In this document: positions 23,701 to 36,790 of the stretch, one piece after another
Position numbering within the stretch: position 1 is the stretch's first letter
How the letters are laid out: each line of letters begins with the position of its first letter
Assembly: GCA_025331125.1 (NCBI GenBank)
Contig: JAOALB010000197.1
Coordinates: forward strand, 18,826-82,825
Length of the DNA stretch: 64,000 nucleotides
Source: Mycogone perniciosa
Taxonomy: Eukaryota; Ascomycota; Sordariomycetes; Hypocreales; Hypocreaceae
Direction of reading: 5' to 3'
Position numbers and translations under genes: made by a program
Notes under the pieces: generated by a model
Seen by the model: only the letters and a program-made list of their open reading frames with translations
Database searches by the model: none
What the model was told of the DNA's origin: nothing

Positions 23701-26700
23701 TAATGAAGAAATTTATATAAATAAAAGCTTAAATATAAGCAATAATATATTTAAAGATAAAGTAGTTAATAAAGCTATAATTAAAATTATTAATAGTTAA
23801 GAATTTAGTGAATATTATAGTAACCCTTTAACTATTAAAAGGGTATATAGGTTATTAGATTAAATAATTTAATTGAAAACTAAAATATATATCTATAAAT
23901 TAAAAAAAGAAGAGATATATTAATTAAAATATAATCCTTTATAATACTTTAAAGTAATAGTTTTTAAAATAAATAAAATAAATTAAAATAATTACCTTTA
24001 TATAAAAGATATATAAGTAAAAGTAAAAGATAATATTTTTAAAAATAGTTATTAAGTATTATGTTTTAAAAGGGAGGAGATAGCTATTAAATTAAAATCT
24101 ACTGCTTTGCCTATAAAAAATATAACTTAATTATACTATAAAAAAACTATAAAATTAAATAGTTTATTAATTACTTTATTTATATTAACCTTTTACTTTT
24201 AATAGTAAAGGCTAAAATGAATTTCTAAATCTATTAAATTATTCAACTCTTTACTTTTTTATTCCTAATAGGACCAAGGAAATCCTTTATAAAATAAAAG
24301 GCTATTAAAAGATTAAAATAATTAGACTATTAGCCTAATAAAAGAAAATGCTTAATCTCTTTTAAAAATAATAATAGCTATACTTTAATTGCTTTATTAA
24401 AGCTAATAATTAAAAAGATATTATTAAATATATAAAAAGGCTTTACATTAAAGGCAATTTAAATAATCTTTTTACTAAAAACCTAAAATAAAGATATTAT
24501 TATAAAAAGGAAATAAGATATACTTTTTAACAGCTATAATAATAATAGACTAAATCTAGAAGTACCTTTAATAAAATTAAAGATTATACTGCCTATAAAA
24601 TAATATAAGTAAGGCCTTAATATACTTTATCTGCTTAAAAGGAGTATAAGAAACTATTTATAAATATATAAAATCTTTATTAAAATATAAACTAGCTTAA
24701 ATATTTTTCTTTTAATAATATATAAAATATTTTAAAGAAAAAACTAAAAACCTTTAAAAGCATAATCCTAAAGTATTCCTTAAAAGTATAACTTTTTATA
24801 AAAGATAATGAAAATAAAGACAATTTAAATAAAAAGGAAAAGGTAACTTTTAAATAAATTAGTAAATTTAATTAACTAATATTTACACTATTAATAATTT
24901 AAATAATAAAATTCTTTTAAATTTAAAAAAAGTTAAAGCAAAAATATTAATTAAATAATACCTATTTATTAAAGGTTTATTCAAAGTAAATAATTAAATA
25001 AAAAAGTAAAATTAAATTTAACCTTTTTAAAATAAAGAAATATCCTTAAAAGTCTTTTTATTAATAATAAATATATTAATAAAGTTAGCTATATTAAGTA
25101 ATTAATAATAGCCTTTTTTAAGAAAATCTTATATAATTAAATAATAAAATAAAAATAAAAGGGAGTAAAAGAAAAAGAAAAAGGAAAAAAGAAAAAAAAA
25201 GTAAATAAATTATAAAAGGTAACTTTAAAAGAGTAACAATTGATATATAATAAAGAAAATCACTTTATATGCTAAACTATATATTTATACCTATAAAAAA
25301 ATAAAAAGTAATATTATAGTCTCTTTTATTCTTTTTTTCTCTTTTATTTATTAAAAGTGTATTTTATATTAATTTAAATATTATCTTTAATTTAAATTTT
25401 ATTTTATAATTATTTAATTTTATTTAACCTTTTTTTTCTTTACTATAATATTTTATTTTAAAAAAAACCTATACTCTTTTACTTTATTTTTTTAACTTAT
25501 AAAAAGTACATTAAAAACTATACTCTTTTATTATATTAGCTAAATATCTTTTAATTATATTAGAGATTTCTTTAAATTTAAAAAATTAAAACTTTATTAA
25601 TAGTTTATTAATAAACTAATATAACTATTAATTAATATAAATTTACCTTTAACTTAATTAATATATTAATAGTTACTTATAGTTATTTATTAATAAACTA
25701 TTTATTAATAGTACTTTATACTATAATAAACTATTATAAATATTTAATATTAAAAGACTTATATAGCCTTTTTATATTAATAATATTTATAATTTCCTAT
25801 GTAACATTTTTTATAAAAACTAGGCAGTTAATTTTAACTTAAATATAATATGTTATATAATAGTAAAAAGACTATTAAGAGTAAAAGCTACTTAAATAAA
25901 GATTTTAATACTTTAAAGTATACTTAAAGGTATAGCTGCTTTTAATTAAATAATATTTTAAGCTTTTAAGATCTTTAATAGACTATAATACTTTTAAAGC
26001 TTTATAGAAAAAAAGAATCTTTATAAAGTTTATTTATTCTCTTTAATATTAATATATTTATATTTTTAATAAATAAAACTACTTTTACTATTTCAACTTT
26101 AATAAATATAATTATAAACGCTATATATAATAATTCTTAACCTATAAGCCTATTTATTTAAAAAGCTAAATTCTTTTATTTATTTAACTTTTATATAGTT
26201 TTATATATAAAATAACTTAAATTTAATAAATATAATTACTTAAATTTATTTTAAATTTAATAAATACTTTAAAGATTTATTAATATTAAATTAAATTAAT
26301 TAGTAAAACTTTTAAATAAAGTTTTAATTTCTTTTAGCTTTAAAAGATATAAAATAATTAACTTAAAAAAGTTTAAACTTTTACTTTAAAATCAATATTA
26401 ATACTCATATTTTAAAAACTTTATTAAAAGCTATATAAATATAGTTTAGGTTTTATATTAAGCGATAACTATAAATAAATTCATATTTATACACTTTAAA
26501 GTAAAAATAAAAAATATTTTACTTTTTTTACTTAAATACTATTTAATTAAGATTAATTAAAATTAATTAATACTTTTAAAGATAATTTATAAAAGGAATA
26601 TAATAAAGATTAATAAATAGTATTTAATAGATTTTAAAATACTAATAAATAACTTTATATAGGAAAATTATTTAATTTATTATAATAATAACTTTTCCTA

Positions 26701-28612
26701 ATAATGATTTATGATTTTAGTAATATAGAAATAAATAACAATATAAGATTTATAATTAACTTTTAAAATTTAACCTTTAGCTTTAACTATATTTATATCT
26801 ACTACTATATAATTAAACTAGCTATAGCTAAAAAAAAGAAAAGAAACTTCTTTAGCTTTATAAACTATACTAATAGTAAAGAAATAAAATAATATTATTA
26901 ACTTAAGTATTTAAATAGTGTTTATAGTAAAGGCAGTAATAAAATTAATAATTAAAAGTAAATCTATATATTTCTTAATAATACTATAACCTATACAATC
27001 TTTATTAAATATATTAATACTATTAAAAAATATAAAAAGTTTAAAAGAGGATTTAACTTTTTTTAAAGAAAGTAATAGTTTTTTTAATAAATTAAAGGAT
27101 AACTAAAACTTAAAAAAGGAAAAGGTTTTAAAAGTAACTATAAAGTTTAATTAAAAAGCAATAAAAAGAAATAAAAAAAGCTTTATAAAACTAGGCGAAA
27201 AAAGATACACTATAATAATAGCTTTTATAGTTGTAAGAAAAAAAAGAATACTTTAATATTTTTAGATTTAAAGAATTACAGCTTTAAATATATATTATAG
27301 CTTAACCCTATTAGAATTAATAAATAAATTAACTTAAAATAATATTTAAAAGTAAATTTATATATTTATTTATATAATAAAATAATTAATATAAAATAAA
27401 TTAATAATAGTTTAAAGTATTTAATAATAAATATAAATTATTAAAATAAAACTATTTAATTATAGCAGTTTTAATATAAATAGAATAATTTAATATAAAT
27501 TAAATATAACGATATTAATAGTATATATAATAATAATTTTATTTTTAATTTTCCTTTTTTTATAATATATTTATTTTATTATTTCTTTATATTATTAATA
27601 TTAACTTTAAAAAATTATAATATTAATATTAAAAGGTTTAATTAAATAAATATTTTATTAAAACCTACTTTTTTTTATATTTTACTATTTAAAAAGGTAT
27701 TATAAAATAAATTAAAGAATAAATGAATTATAGACTTAATTAAAGTCTTAACCATTAAGAGAAATATAAAGTTAAAGAAATTAAAACTATAAAAGCAGAA
27801 AATAATAAATGCTAGTACTTAATTAAATAAAAAAACTATAAAGAGGAATATAATTTCTAGGAACTTATAAAACATTTAAAGAATGCCTTATTAAAACTTT
27901 AATACTTTTATTAAAGTTTAAGTCTTTTAGCGGAAAGTTATTAAATATCGCGTTTTAATTAAATATATTTATACTACTAGAAGATTAAACATTAATAACA
28001 GCCTTTAACTTAACGCATTTAAACTTATTTAACTTATTTAACAAATTAGCACTATAATGCAATATCTTAACTTTATATAACTGCATTTATAACTGCTGCT
28101 TATAAAGATAACTTAATTGCATAAAATGCTTATTTATTAAAGCAGTTAATATTCTTATTTATTACTACTATTTTAATAATTTATACTTAATAGTACACTC
28201 TTTGTTTTTAATATACTCTTTTTTAGCTGCTAAATAATATACTATAAATATTAAAAATAAATTATAATAAACTAAAGAGGATATATATTAACTGCTAAGG
28301 AAATACTATTTTTATTATATATTTTGCTTTAATAGGTATACTTTTTATAGTAAAAATAGCCTATAACTATTTTACAGGAAATACTATACTTTTTATAAAA
28401 TAAATATAGTATAATAAAAATACTAATAATATTAATAATTTATATAGCTCTAGTATAATTCTGCGAGGATTTAGTAGAAACTTTTTACTGTTTTGCAATA
28501 CTATAAGGTATAGTTAAATAGGAATAAAAAGAAATTAAAAGGAAAAAACTTATAAAAAAGAGGGATAGTTATATAATAGGTTTTAGGGATAAAACTAATA
28601 GGAGGGGGATAT

Positions 28613-28990
28613 TGTATTATAACCTAACTAGGCTAAAGCCTGGGTGTAAAGGAATATTGGAATAATAGGCTAATAGGAATATAATAACTAAGGTATATAC
28701 CAAATCACTGATAATTAGGGATATATATAAGTAATTATAAACGTTAAATTATTAGAAATATAGCTATATTCCCTAATAATTATTATAACTCTCCTTTATA
28801 TATATATAACTGGCTTATTACTTGTTTTATATAGTTACTTAAACAGTTATTAATCAATTATATTTACTAGAACCGCCTGTTTTATAGAATTGTAACTATA
28901 TTACCCTGCTTAGTATTTATCCTTAACCTCTGTTAATATAAACCCTGCAAACCTTGGTTTGACTATTGAGAATTAACCTGGATCGTTACA
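28613..28990 (+). repeat. LTR with upstream polypurine tract (plus-strand element)
   Basis: A purine tract AGGAGGGGGAT (28600–28610) is followed by TGTATTATAACC and ends GATCGTTACA. The reverse complement of its last ~120 bp matches 62965–63090 and the window end 63928–64000, so it is a dispersed LTR family. It is the 3' LTR of a plus-strand element whose body lies to the left but is too RIP-mutated to delimit. Confidence 0.65.
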
Positions 28991-29668
28991 CTTAAATACT
29001 TTATTAAATAACTAGGTTTTATTAATATCTATAGTATTCTTGAGGCCTAGGAAAACTTAAATATAAACTAATTAAGTTCCTTAAACTGTTATTATTTTAT
29101 TATTCCTTTTAATAAGCAATTTAATAACTATTACTTTACTATTTTTATTAATAGTCTAGATATTATTTAACCTAAAGGAGTATATTAATGTTAATAATAC
29201 ATCATTCTATATTATAGTATATTTTATATTATTATATATTCCTTTATTTCAGCGTATATTCCTTTATTTCTAATTAGTTAATAATAATATTATAATAGCT
29301 AGATTTCCTAGATTTAAATAGTTATAATAAATTAGTTAAGTCTTTATATATTCAAGCAGCCGCTTTTCCTACCTAATCTAGGATTAGTAAAAGTATTAAA
29401 TTCTATTATTTTATATATCTGCCAATAAGCTCTCATACTATTAATCTATAATTAATAATATTCTATACCTTTTTATTAATTATGTTTTCTATGCCTTAAG
29501 GTTATTGAGTTTCGAAGATAGACCTTAGGCAGAAACAAAATAAATAAAAACTGGTTCTGAGATATATAACTAATAAACAAGTTTTATTTTCAAGCCCTAA
29601 AAGTTAAGGCCTTCGCAAACGATTTATGTTATTGGAATTTACAGTTATAAAGTTAGCCTAAAGGTATC

Positions 29669-30033
29669 TGTTACGACCTAACTATATCAGGGACCAGGTT
29701 ATAGGAACATGGAAAAATATTGGATATATCAGCCAATTAATAGGAAGTAATCACTTAAGCGGTTGACAAAAAAGAACGGGTACCGCAAAATTAATCTATA
29801 TTACACAACACAATAAGCTTCAATTTACTTTACAATTAAATGCTAAAAGTCTGCGACTATCTATTATAGTATAGGAGCTAAGGGTCAAGGTGGTAACAAT
29901 ATTGTGCCTTAAAGAGGCAAGAAGCTATTATAGGATAGGGCCTAGGGTCTATAGTCCTTATATAAGAACTTATATAAGGTCAAGCTTAGGCCAGAGTTAG
30001 GCTAGATACAGGGGCAGACTTAGTGCCGTAACA
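29669..30033. repeat. LTR, possibly solo (365 bp)
   Basis: It starts TGTTACG and ends CGTAACA, perfect 7-bp inverted termini. The flanks are GTATC and GTATA, a near-match to a 5-bp target duplication. The terminal GTGCCGTAACAGTA is shared with the LTR at 15534–15705. The orientation is probably minus. No element body is evident on either side, so a solo LTR is likely. Confidence 0.6.
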
Positions 30034-33000
30034 GTATACCTAATAGCAGTCACTGCCTATTCCTCCTTCCAGTATATCTTAAGGTATTATACTTGCTTTA
30101 AAGGATTAAAGAGAAAGGCAGTTGCATAAATAATTGACTTTTCCGATATTATATATAGACTTACCTATCCTAATATTATATCCAATATAATAAATTATCC
30201 TAATATTTGTTTATTTGTTTTATTATTTATATCCATTAAGTAAGCTAGTTATATAAATCCCTTATAGGCAATAGGATATTAAAAGCTGGCGGCTTATACT
30301 GCTATTCGCTAAGTTTCAATTTATAAAAGGAAAAGGGTTAATCTAGGTAGTGTTAATTTATTTTTATTAGGGGAGGGCTATAAAGGTCCGCTTCCTCTAT
30401 TAGTTTCTAAAAGGCTTTACTTCCTATAGGTTTAAGTAAGTAAAAGAGGGGGGTCTCTTTTAAAGGGATATTTAGAAGGAAGGGCTTAATTATTCTGCAT
30501 TTTGCAAAATGGCCTTGCCTCTTTAATTCGCTGCATTTATAGACAGATTCCCTATTATATTTAAAATATTTATAGTATTCCTGGAAGTCCCTATATCCTC
30601 ATCTCTCTGCTAGGAGCCTGTAAAGGATAGGGCATAGGAGTTTAAGCTTTAAGGAGGAGGCTAAGGCTTTAAGTCCCTATTATTTATAGCCCTTTAGGGT
30701 TTTGCCGAGCTAATCTCGCTCCTTTAACTCTATAATTTTTTCTTTAATCTATCTTTTAATATATATAATTATAGCCTAGTTTTATAGCGCAGCAGGGAAA
30801 GCTGCGCTTTATTTAACTAAACAGTTAGCTTATTTATTGCGTATAATTTCCTTATATCCTAAAACCTATAAAATAAAGGTCCTATAAAGCGAGATACTTT
30901 ATACTAGTTTCTGGAAGCGTATATATACTTTCTATATAGATAGGGGGGCTTGCTAAGCAGCCTATTAATAACTAATAAATTATTTAGGAAAAGGTAAACT
31001 ATTTAAATCGTGCAGTTTTCCTTTATATATTTAGCTACTAGCTTTATAGCCTTTAAGGCAGCCTATACCTTTATATTATAGACCTCTATATTGCTAAGGC
31101 GTCTAGTATTTATAGCTGCTTTTACTTTATAGTAAGCGACTGCTCCCTAGCTTATATTCCCTTTAATTTAAAACTTATTAAAGTAAGTTAAAATTAAATA
31201 AAAGGGGAGGGAGTTAATTAATTCTAGGTGTTTCTTTACTGCAATTAATTTACTTAGGCCTTTTAAGTTAAGACTAGGGAGAATATATAGGGACCTTTTA
31301 GTAAAAAGGGTAGGTTTAATAGTTCTGTTAACTAGGGCGGTAGTATATTAAAGTCTAGTTTATAATAGTCAGGGAGGGAGTTTCTTATTAATATATTAGT
31401 TAATTAAGAAGTTTTAATCTAGTCCTGTAAATTTTACTGCGCATTTAAGTTAGGCTTAAGCTAGGGCAATACTGGCTGTAAAGACCTTTAACTCTTTATA
31501 TAGGACAGGAATACTTATAGTCTTCTAGACTAAAAGGACTGCCTTTACTGCAGTCTTAAAGGCTTTATCTATTTTATCTACTAAGCCGGATACTTTTATA
31601 TTTACCTATTTAATAAAGTTAATTTGCGACTATTATTTATACCTTAGCTATTATACTTTTATCCTATATAAAGCGATAAAGAGGATATAGGCCTTTACAG
31701 CTTATATAATAGCTTTAAAAGGTAAGCCTTTCTAGGTTTTATTAAATAATTTAAAAAAGTTAAAGACTTTATATACTTTACCTATAAGCGTTTTTATATA
31801 TTTTTTAAAAGAAAGCTTTAAATTAAAGTAAACCTTTAGCTATTAAATATCCTTTTTAAGCTAAACTAGTTTTCCTTTTATTATAATACTTTTTTTATAA
31901 ATTTAGCCTTTTATATAATAAAAGTATAGTAGTTTAGCTTTAATATAGTTAAAGGATACTATATTCTTTACTCCCTACTTTAATATTTTATTAAATGCTT
32001 ACTGTATAAAGGTAGCTGTTTTTTAGGTAGACCCCCTTATAATAAATATAGCGATATTATTAATATACTTAAAGTAAAATTATTAATCTTTAAATTAAAA
32101 GATTAGGCTAAAGTATAGTATTAATATAATAAAGGAGATAAAGGACCTTTATAAAGCACTGCACTTAAAGGCAAAGTCTAGTAAATTAATCCTATCCCCT
32201 TTATAAATAAAAGCAGTTCTATTACTAATAAAAGACTTTACTTATTTTATAAACTAAATAAGCTAGCTTTATTACTTAAACTATAAAATTAATCTATTTT
32301 TTATAATAATATTAAAAGCCTTAGTAATATTAAAGGTAAATAAAGTTATAACCTCCCCTTTATTTAAAGTAACTTTAATATTATAAATTAAATAGGCGAC
32401 TAAATCTATAGCTGCTCTTTTAAAGAGGGCTTTAAAGTATTGCTTTAAAAGGATTTTATATTTAAATGCTAAAAGGGATACCCTTTTAGCAAATAGCCTT
32501 TTAAAGCCTTTTTTTATATAGGATAGCAGTAAAATAAACTTAAAGGCTTTATAGGTTATATAGTTAGGCTTACTAGGCTTAAATATAATAGTAAATTTAA
32601 TGTTTTTAAAGGGAAAGGGTAATATTTTAATTTAAGGCAACCTTTAAAAAGGTTTATAATAAACTCTTTAATAGCAGGCTATATATAATATAAAAAGGCA
32701 ATTAATATATTATTTGCGCTAGGCGCAGTATTTCCTACTTTAATTATAGCTTTTTTTACCTCCTTTTTAATAACTATTTTATTTTATAGTATTTAAGGGT
32801 TTTTTAGTATTTAAAGTTTTTAAGGGTTTTTAATATCTTTTTTAGCTTTTTTCTGTTATAGTAAATATTCTTTAAAAAAAGCTATTTACTTTTTAAGGTT
32901 TAAAATACTTTTATTGCTGTTTATTAAAAGGGGGGGTTAAAAACAGTTTATAGCTTTACACTACTTAACTACCTATTAAATGCCTTTGCCTAGGCTAGCT

Positions 33001-35443
33001 TTAGCTATAATTTTATCCTAATAGTTGTATTTTTTATATTTAATAGTATTATATAGTATCTTTTTTGCTTTAAACTATTTATTAGTTTTAAGGGGCGCTG
33101 CAATATAAGCTAAATAGGCTGTCCGGCAGTCTTTATCCTATTAAAGGGCGCTATATTTATTTTAATATCTCTTTTTGCCCGCTAACTATATATAGTCTAC
33201 GAAAAGTCTTTAAAGTGCTTATATAGCTGCGTCTAGGTCTCCTTTAATTAAATTAATTGCGTTTACTTTTAAAAAAAGCTAAGTATATATATATATTAGT
33301 TAGCTAAACTTTTATAGGCTTTTAAAAGGGATATATTTTTTCCCTATATTAACTATTAGCTAAATAAAGCTTAAAAGTATAGTAATAACTATATAGTAGT
33401 CTAAGCCTATATCTAGGTTTCTTATAATAGTTGTTAATATAAGGCAGTTAAAGAAAATAAAATTAATATACTTTTTAGAATCCTTTATAAAGGTATTTAT
33501 AAAGGCTAGGGTTAAGTTATATTTATCCGCCTATTTAACTAGTTTATTGCCTGCAGTATTTAAAACTGAATTTAACTGCTATATTTAATATAATATATTA
33601 AAGTCTTTTATAATCATTAAATTCAAAGGGGGCTAACCCTACCTTTTAAAAGTTTTTATTGCAGTATTAAAGGTAGCCTTATAGTAAATATTAATAATAA
33701 TATAGCTGTAGGCCTTTACCTACTAAATATAATTGCTTTTTAGTTTTAGGGGCAAGAGTTATTAGTATAATAAATTTAATAATTTTCTAATATATATAAA
33801 GATAAAGGGTTTAGTTTCCTTTTAGTTATTAAATAGGTTAAATACTTAAAAGCTAAAGTAAGATTTTATCTATTTCCTAAAAAATATAGTATCCTAATAA
33901 ATCTATAGCTTTTAAATTAATATAATATTAAAGCTATTTTCCTAGGCTAATAAAAGGGCTATATTATAATTTTATTTTTATTTTCCTATATTAGCCTAAA
34001 AGATTTTTAAGCCAAAGTTCTTTTAATAGTTATAATAAGGTTTATTGTTTATAGATTAAACTTATAAAGTTTATCTCTTTTAAAGGATTCCTTTAAAGTA
34101 TTATTTATAAAGTTATCTAGATCAGTAACCTTTACTATAAAGTAGGCTAATAAATTTTCCTTTAATAAGCTATTAAAAATATTTATTAGGTTAATTTTAT
34201 TTTAAAAGGGCTTTATTATAGGGGCAGGGGGTATTATTTTGCCTAAAGGGAAAGGTCTTTAAGTTTAGGCCTTAAAAGCAGTAAAGGATTTAGCTAAAGT
34301 AGCTTAAAGAGCTCCTCCTTTAAGTGTATTAAAACTAAGCTTAAAGGCAGAGGGGGCAGGGTTCCTTTTCTAGAATTCTTAAATCTTAAATTCTCTAATA
34401 CCCTTAAATTATTCTTTAATAGTATATACTTTTACGCTATTTTTAATAGTTAAATATATATAGCAGTTTAAAGTATTAAATTAATAAAGTCTAAGGCAGT
34501 TAATATATTAAATAAGGTTATTGCAGTTCCTATCTTTATTAATATATTAAAAGGTAAGTATACTGCACTTTTTATAGTATATAGTTTTAGTATATCTTTA
34601 AGGATTATAAAAACTAAGGCATTTATTATATTAAATTACCTATACCTTTTAAGTTTAAAGCTCTGCTAAAGCTAAATAGTTAAAGAGTTTAAAGCCTATT
34701 TTAACTTTGTCTTTAAAAAAAATAAAGTAATAGCAGGTATTAATAGTCTCGCTAAAAAGGGCCTTTTAATAAAAAACTAAAGGTTTTTTAAACTTAGCGC
34801 TCCTTTAAGCCTTAATTGGGATTAGCGCATTAATAAAGAAAGTGTTTAAAATATTAGTTTAATATTTAAAAACGCTTTATATAAGAAAACTCCTCTATAT
34901 ATATACTTTTTTAATCTTTAAGCCGCTAGCTTTTGCAATTAAGGCTAAGGCAAAGATCTTTTTTTTAATATCTTTTATTTTAATTTAAAGTATAAACCTA
35001 GACTTTACTTTTAAAGTTATTAATTCTAATAACCTTTTACTTAATACTAATAGCAGTAATCTTCTTTTAGCTATAGTTTAAAAGGACTTAAAAGAAAATC
35101 CTATTATTAGTTTTTAAAGTAGTTTTTGCCTGTTTTTATTTATTTTTATAAGCAATAAAGGCTGGCCTACTATTACTTTAAAAAGAAGGTTTATTTTTAT
35201 TTCTTTATATTAAAGAGTTTTTATTTATACCTATAGCCGCAACTATAGCCTATATAACTTATTTTAAGCTGTTAGCTAATAGGGGGGTTCCCGCGCTAGT
35301 TTTATTTAAAGGCTAAGGCTCGATTTACTGTTATTTATTATTTTAGCGGGGCTTTTTATTAACTAATTAAACAGTTAACAGTTAGGCAGGAGGGAGGTTC
35401 CTGCCTGATTCTTTAAGGTTTATAAAGGCTTTTAAGGAAAAAA

Positions 35444-35715
35444 GTATCGCACGAACTCTCCACGAACTCACCAAGAAGGATCGAAAGTTTCTATGGGCAC
35501 CAGACGTACAGGACGCATTCGATAAACTCAAGCAGCTTATCTCGGAAGAACCTGTACTTATCATGTTTGACCCATCCAAAGAAACAGAAGTCGAAACAGA
35601 CGCTTCCAACTTCGCCGTAGGAGCTCAACTCAGTCAAAAGGATGAGAACGGCAAGCTACGCCCCGTTGCCTTCTACTCCAGAGCACTACATGGCGCAGAA
35701 TTGAACTACCCTAAC
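35444..35715 (+). pseudogene. Un-RIPed fragment of gypsy reverse transcriptase/RNase H
   Basis: An open plus-strand frame reads IARTLHELTKKDRKFLWAPD … FDPSKETEVETDASNFAVGA … RPVAFYSRALHGAELNYP. This is the end of the RT domain running into the RNase H of a Ty3/gypsy pol, including the ETDAS motif. Codons are ordinary (GC-balanced), unlike the DNA on both sides, and no stop occurs. It breaks off abruptly after AELNYP, where pol would normally continue. It is a small piece only, with no LTR beside it. Confidence 0.8.
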
Positions 35716-35726
35716 CAGACCTACTA

Positions 35727-35921
35727 CCAGAGGTTGGTGATGGTGGGCTGGAGGAATGGTGTCGCCGTTACGTGGAAGATACAGCCACAGTCAAGTCATT
35801 CGCATTGGACCGCGTAGTAGCCAACCTGGACGTTGGCTGGATCGAGGGTCAACTCCGAAGCTTGGTGGCTGCCCTCAACTATCGTGGAGTTGTGGATGTT
35901 AACTTCACGGTTACACACAGG
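35727..35921 (+). pseudogene. Un-RIPed coding-like fragment of unknown origin
   Basis: Directly joined to the gypsy fragment but in a different frame, a second open stretch reads PEVGDGGLEEWCRRYVED … FALDRVVANLDVGWIEGQ … ALNYRGVVDVNFT. It does not look like pol, has normal composition and ends where the AT-rich LINE sequence resumes. It may be a piece of a host gene captured together with the gypsy fragment. No family is recognised. Confidence 0.5.
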
Positions 35922-36790
35922 TTTTTAAGGGTATTAAAGAAGGCTTTACTCGCTAATATAACTGCTAAAAGATAATGCTTTCTTTTATATTTAGCTAGAT
36001 AGTTGTTAATAGCTTAAGCTATTAAAAGTAATATTTCCTGCCTGGCCCTTTAAATTAAGTTAATTTCTTTAATTTAGGTAAATATTTTAAGTGCTGTATT
36101 TAACTGCTTTCTGTTTATAAAGGCGGGGGCTTCTATTAGCCTGCTTTAGAAAAAGGAAAAAAGGCTTTCTTAGGTCCCTTTTAGGAAAAGAGAAACACTA
36201 AGTCTTAAATTAAAACTAAAATTAAGTCTAGGGATATCAGTTTTAATACATTTATTATTAATGCAGCATTTCTTAAGTGTAAATAGGAGGATTATAGTCT
36301 CCCCTTGCCTTAAAAGTAAAAGAGTACCCTCCTTTTCGAGTTGCTAGAGTGCTGCCCGCCTAGCGGCAGCGAGGTTTAGTTATCCCTAGTTTGCTTAAGA
36401 GTCTAATAGCGTTCGCTATCTTTCTCTAAGTGCCTAAGAGGGGCGAGAGAGCGTTACTGGGCTTATTTTCTTAATAGCTAGTTAAAAGGTTATACAGTTT
36501 TAGTGAGTAGGCACCTAAAAGGTAGGGTACCTGTAGGTGTAGGAGGGAAGCTTATATACTATCTTAATATAATATTAGCTTAGCAGGATAGTAGGAAAAA
36601 TATTAGGCTAGTGGGTTTAATAGCTTTAGTAGAGATAATATAATAATAGATATATAACTTAAATAATAATATTATATTGAATGTTAAGACTTAAATAACC
36701 TATATATTTGTGCGATAGAGAGGCAGTAATTAAGGATAATAAACGTTTAATATAATATAATATACTATATTTATATACTGGCAGTGCATA

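Larger units (their letters stand above)
30190..36000 (-). mobile_element. RIP-degraded Tad-type LINE (non-LTR) retrotransposon
   Basis: The minus strand carries successive decayed landmarks of a Tad-clade ORF2. Near 33050–33100 is a KKILYNTIKYKKYNY-like basic linker of the endonuclease–RT junction. At 32067–32050 the RT box reads YINNIAI, followed by FIIRGST, a RIP form of YxDDIA. Near 31460–31560 is a post-RT segment AVKAVLLV*KTI.IPVLYKEL in which Trp has become TAG. The 3' end at about 30205 has a CAAA-type tail (RIP-mutated TGTTTATTTG on the plus strand). The 5' end is not defined and may lie beyond 36000. The element is interrupted at 35444–35921 by a patch of normal composition. Confidence 0.65.
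14900..36790. other. RIP-mutated, transposon-filled AT-rich block
   Basis: About 22 kb of sequence is dominated by TA, AA and TT, and almost every long ORF has been lost. Surviving C and G sit mostly in GC, CC, CT, GG or AG contexts, while CA and TG are scarce and TA is in excess. This is the signature of repeat-induced point mutation (CpA to TpA), known in filamentous ascomycetes. Readable remnants are an LTR element on the minus strand (from 15534), a plus-strand LTR with polypurine tract (28613–28990), another LTR (29669–30033) and a minus-strand Tad-type LINE (about 30190–36000). The edges at about 14.9 and 36.8 kb are sharp. The block is probably heterochromatic. Confidence 0.85.

Noticed and set aside
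14900..36790. Centromere as explanation of the AT-rich block
   Set aside because: Possible in principle, but it is only 22 kb with clear retroelement remnants and genes close on both sides; a RIPed transposon island explains it better without further data.
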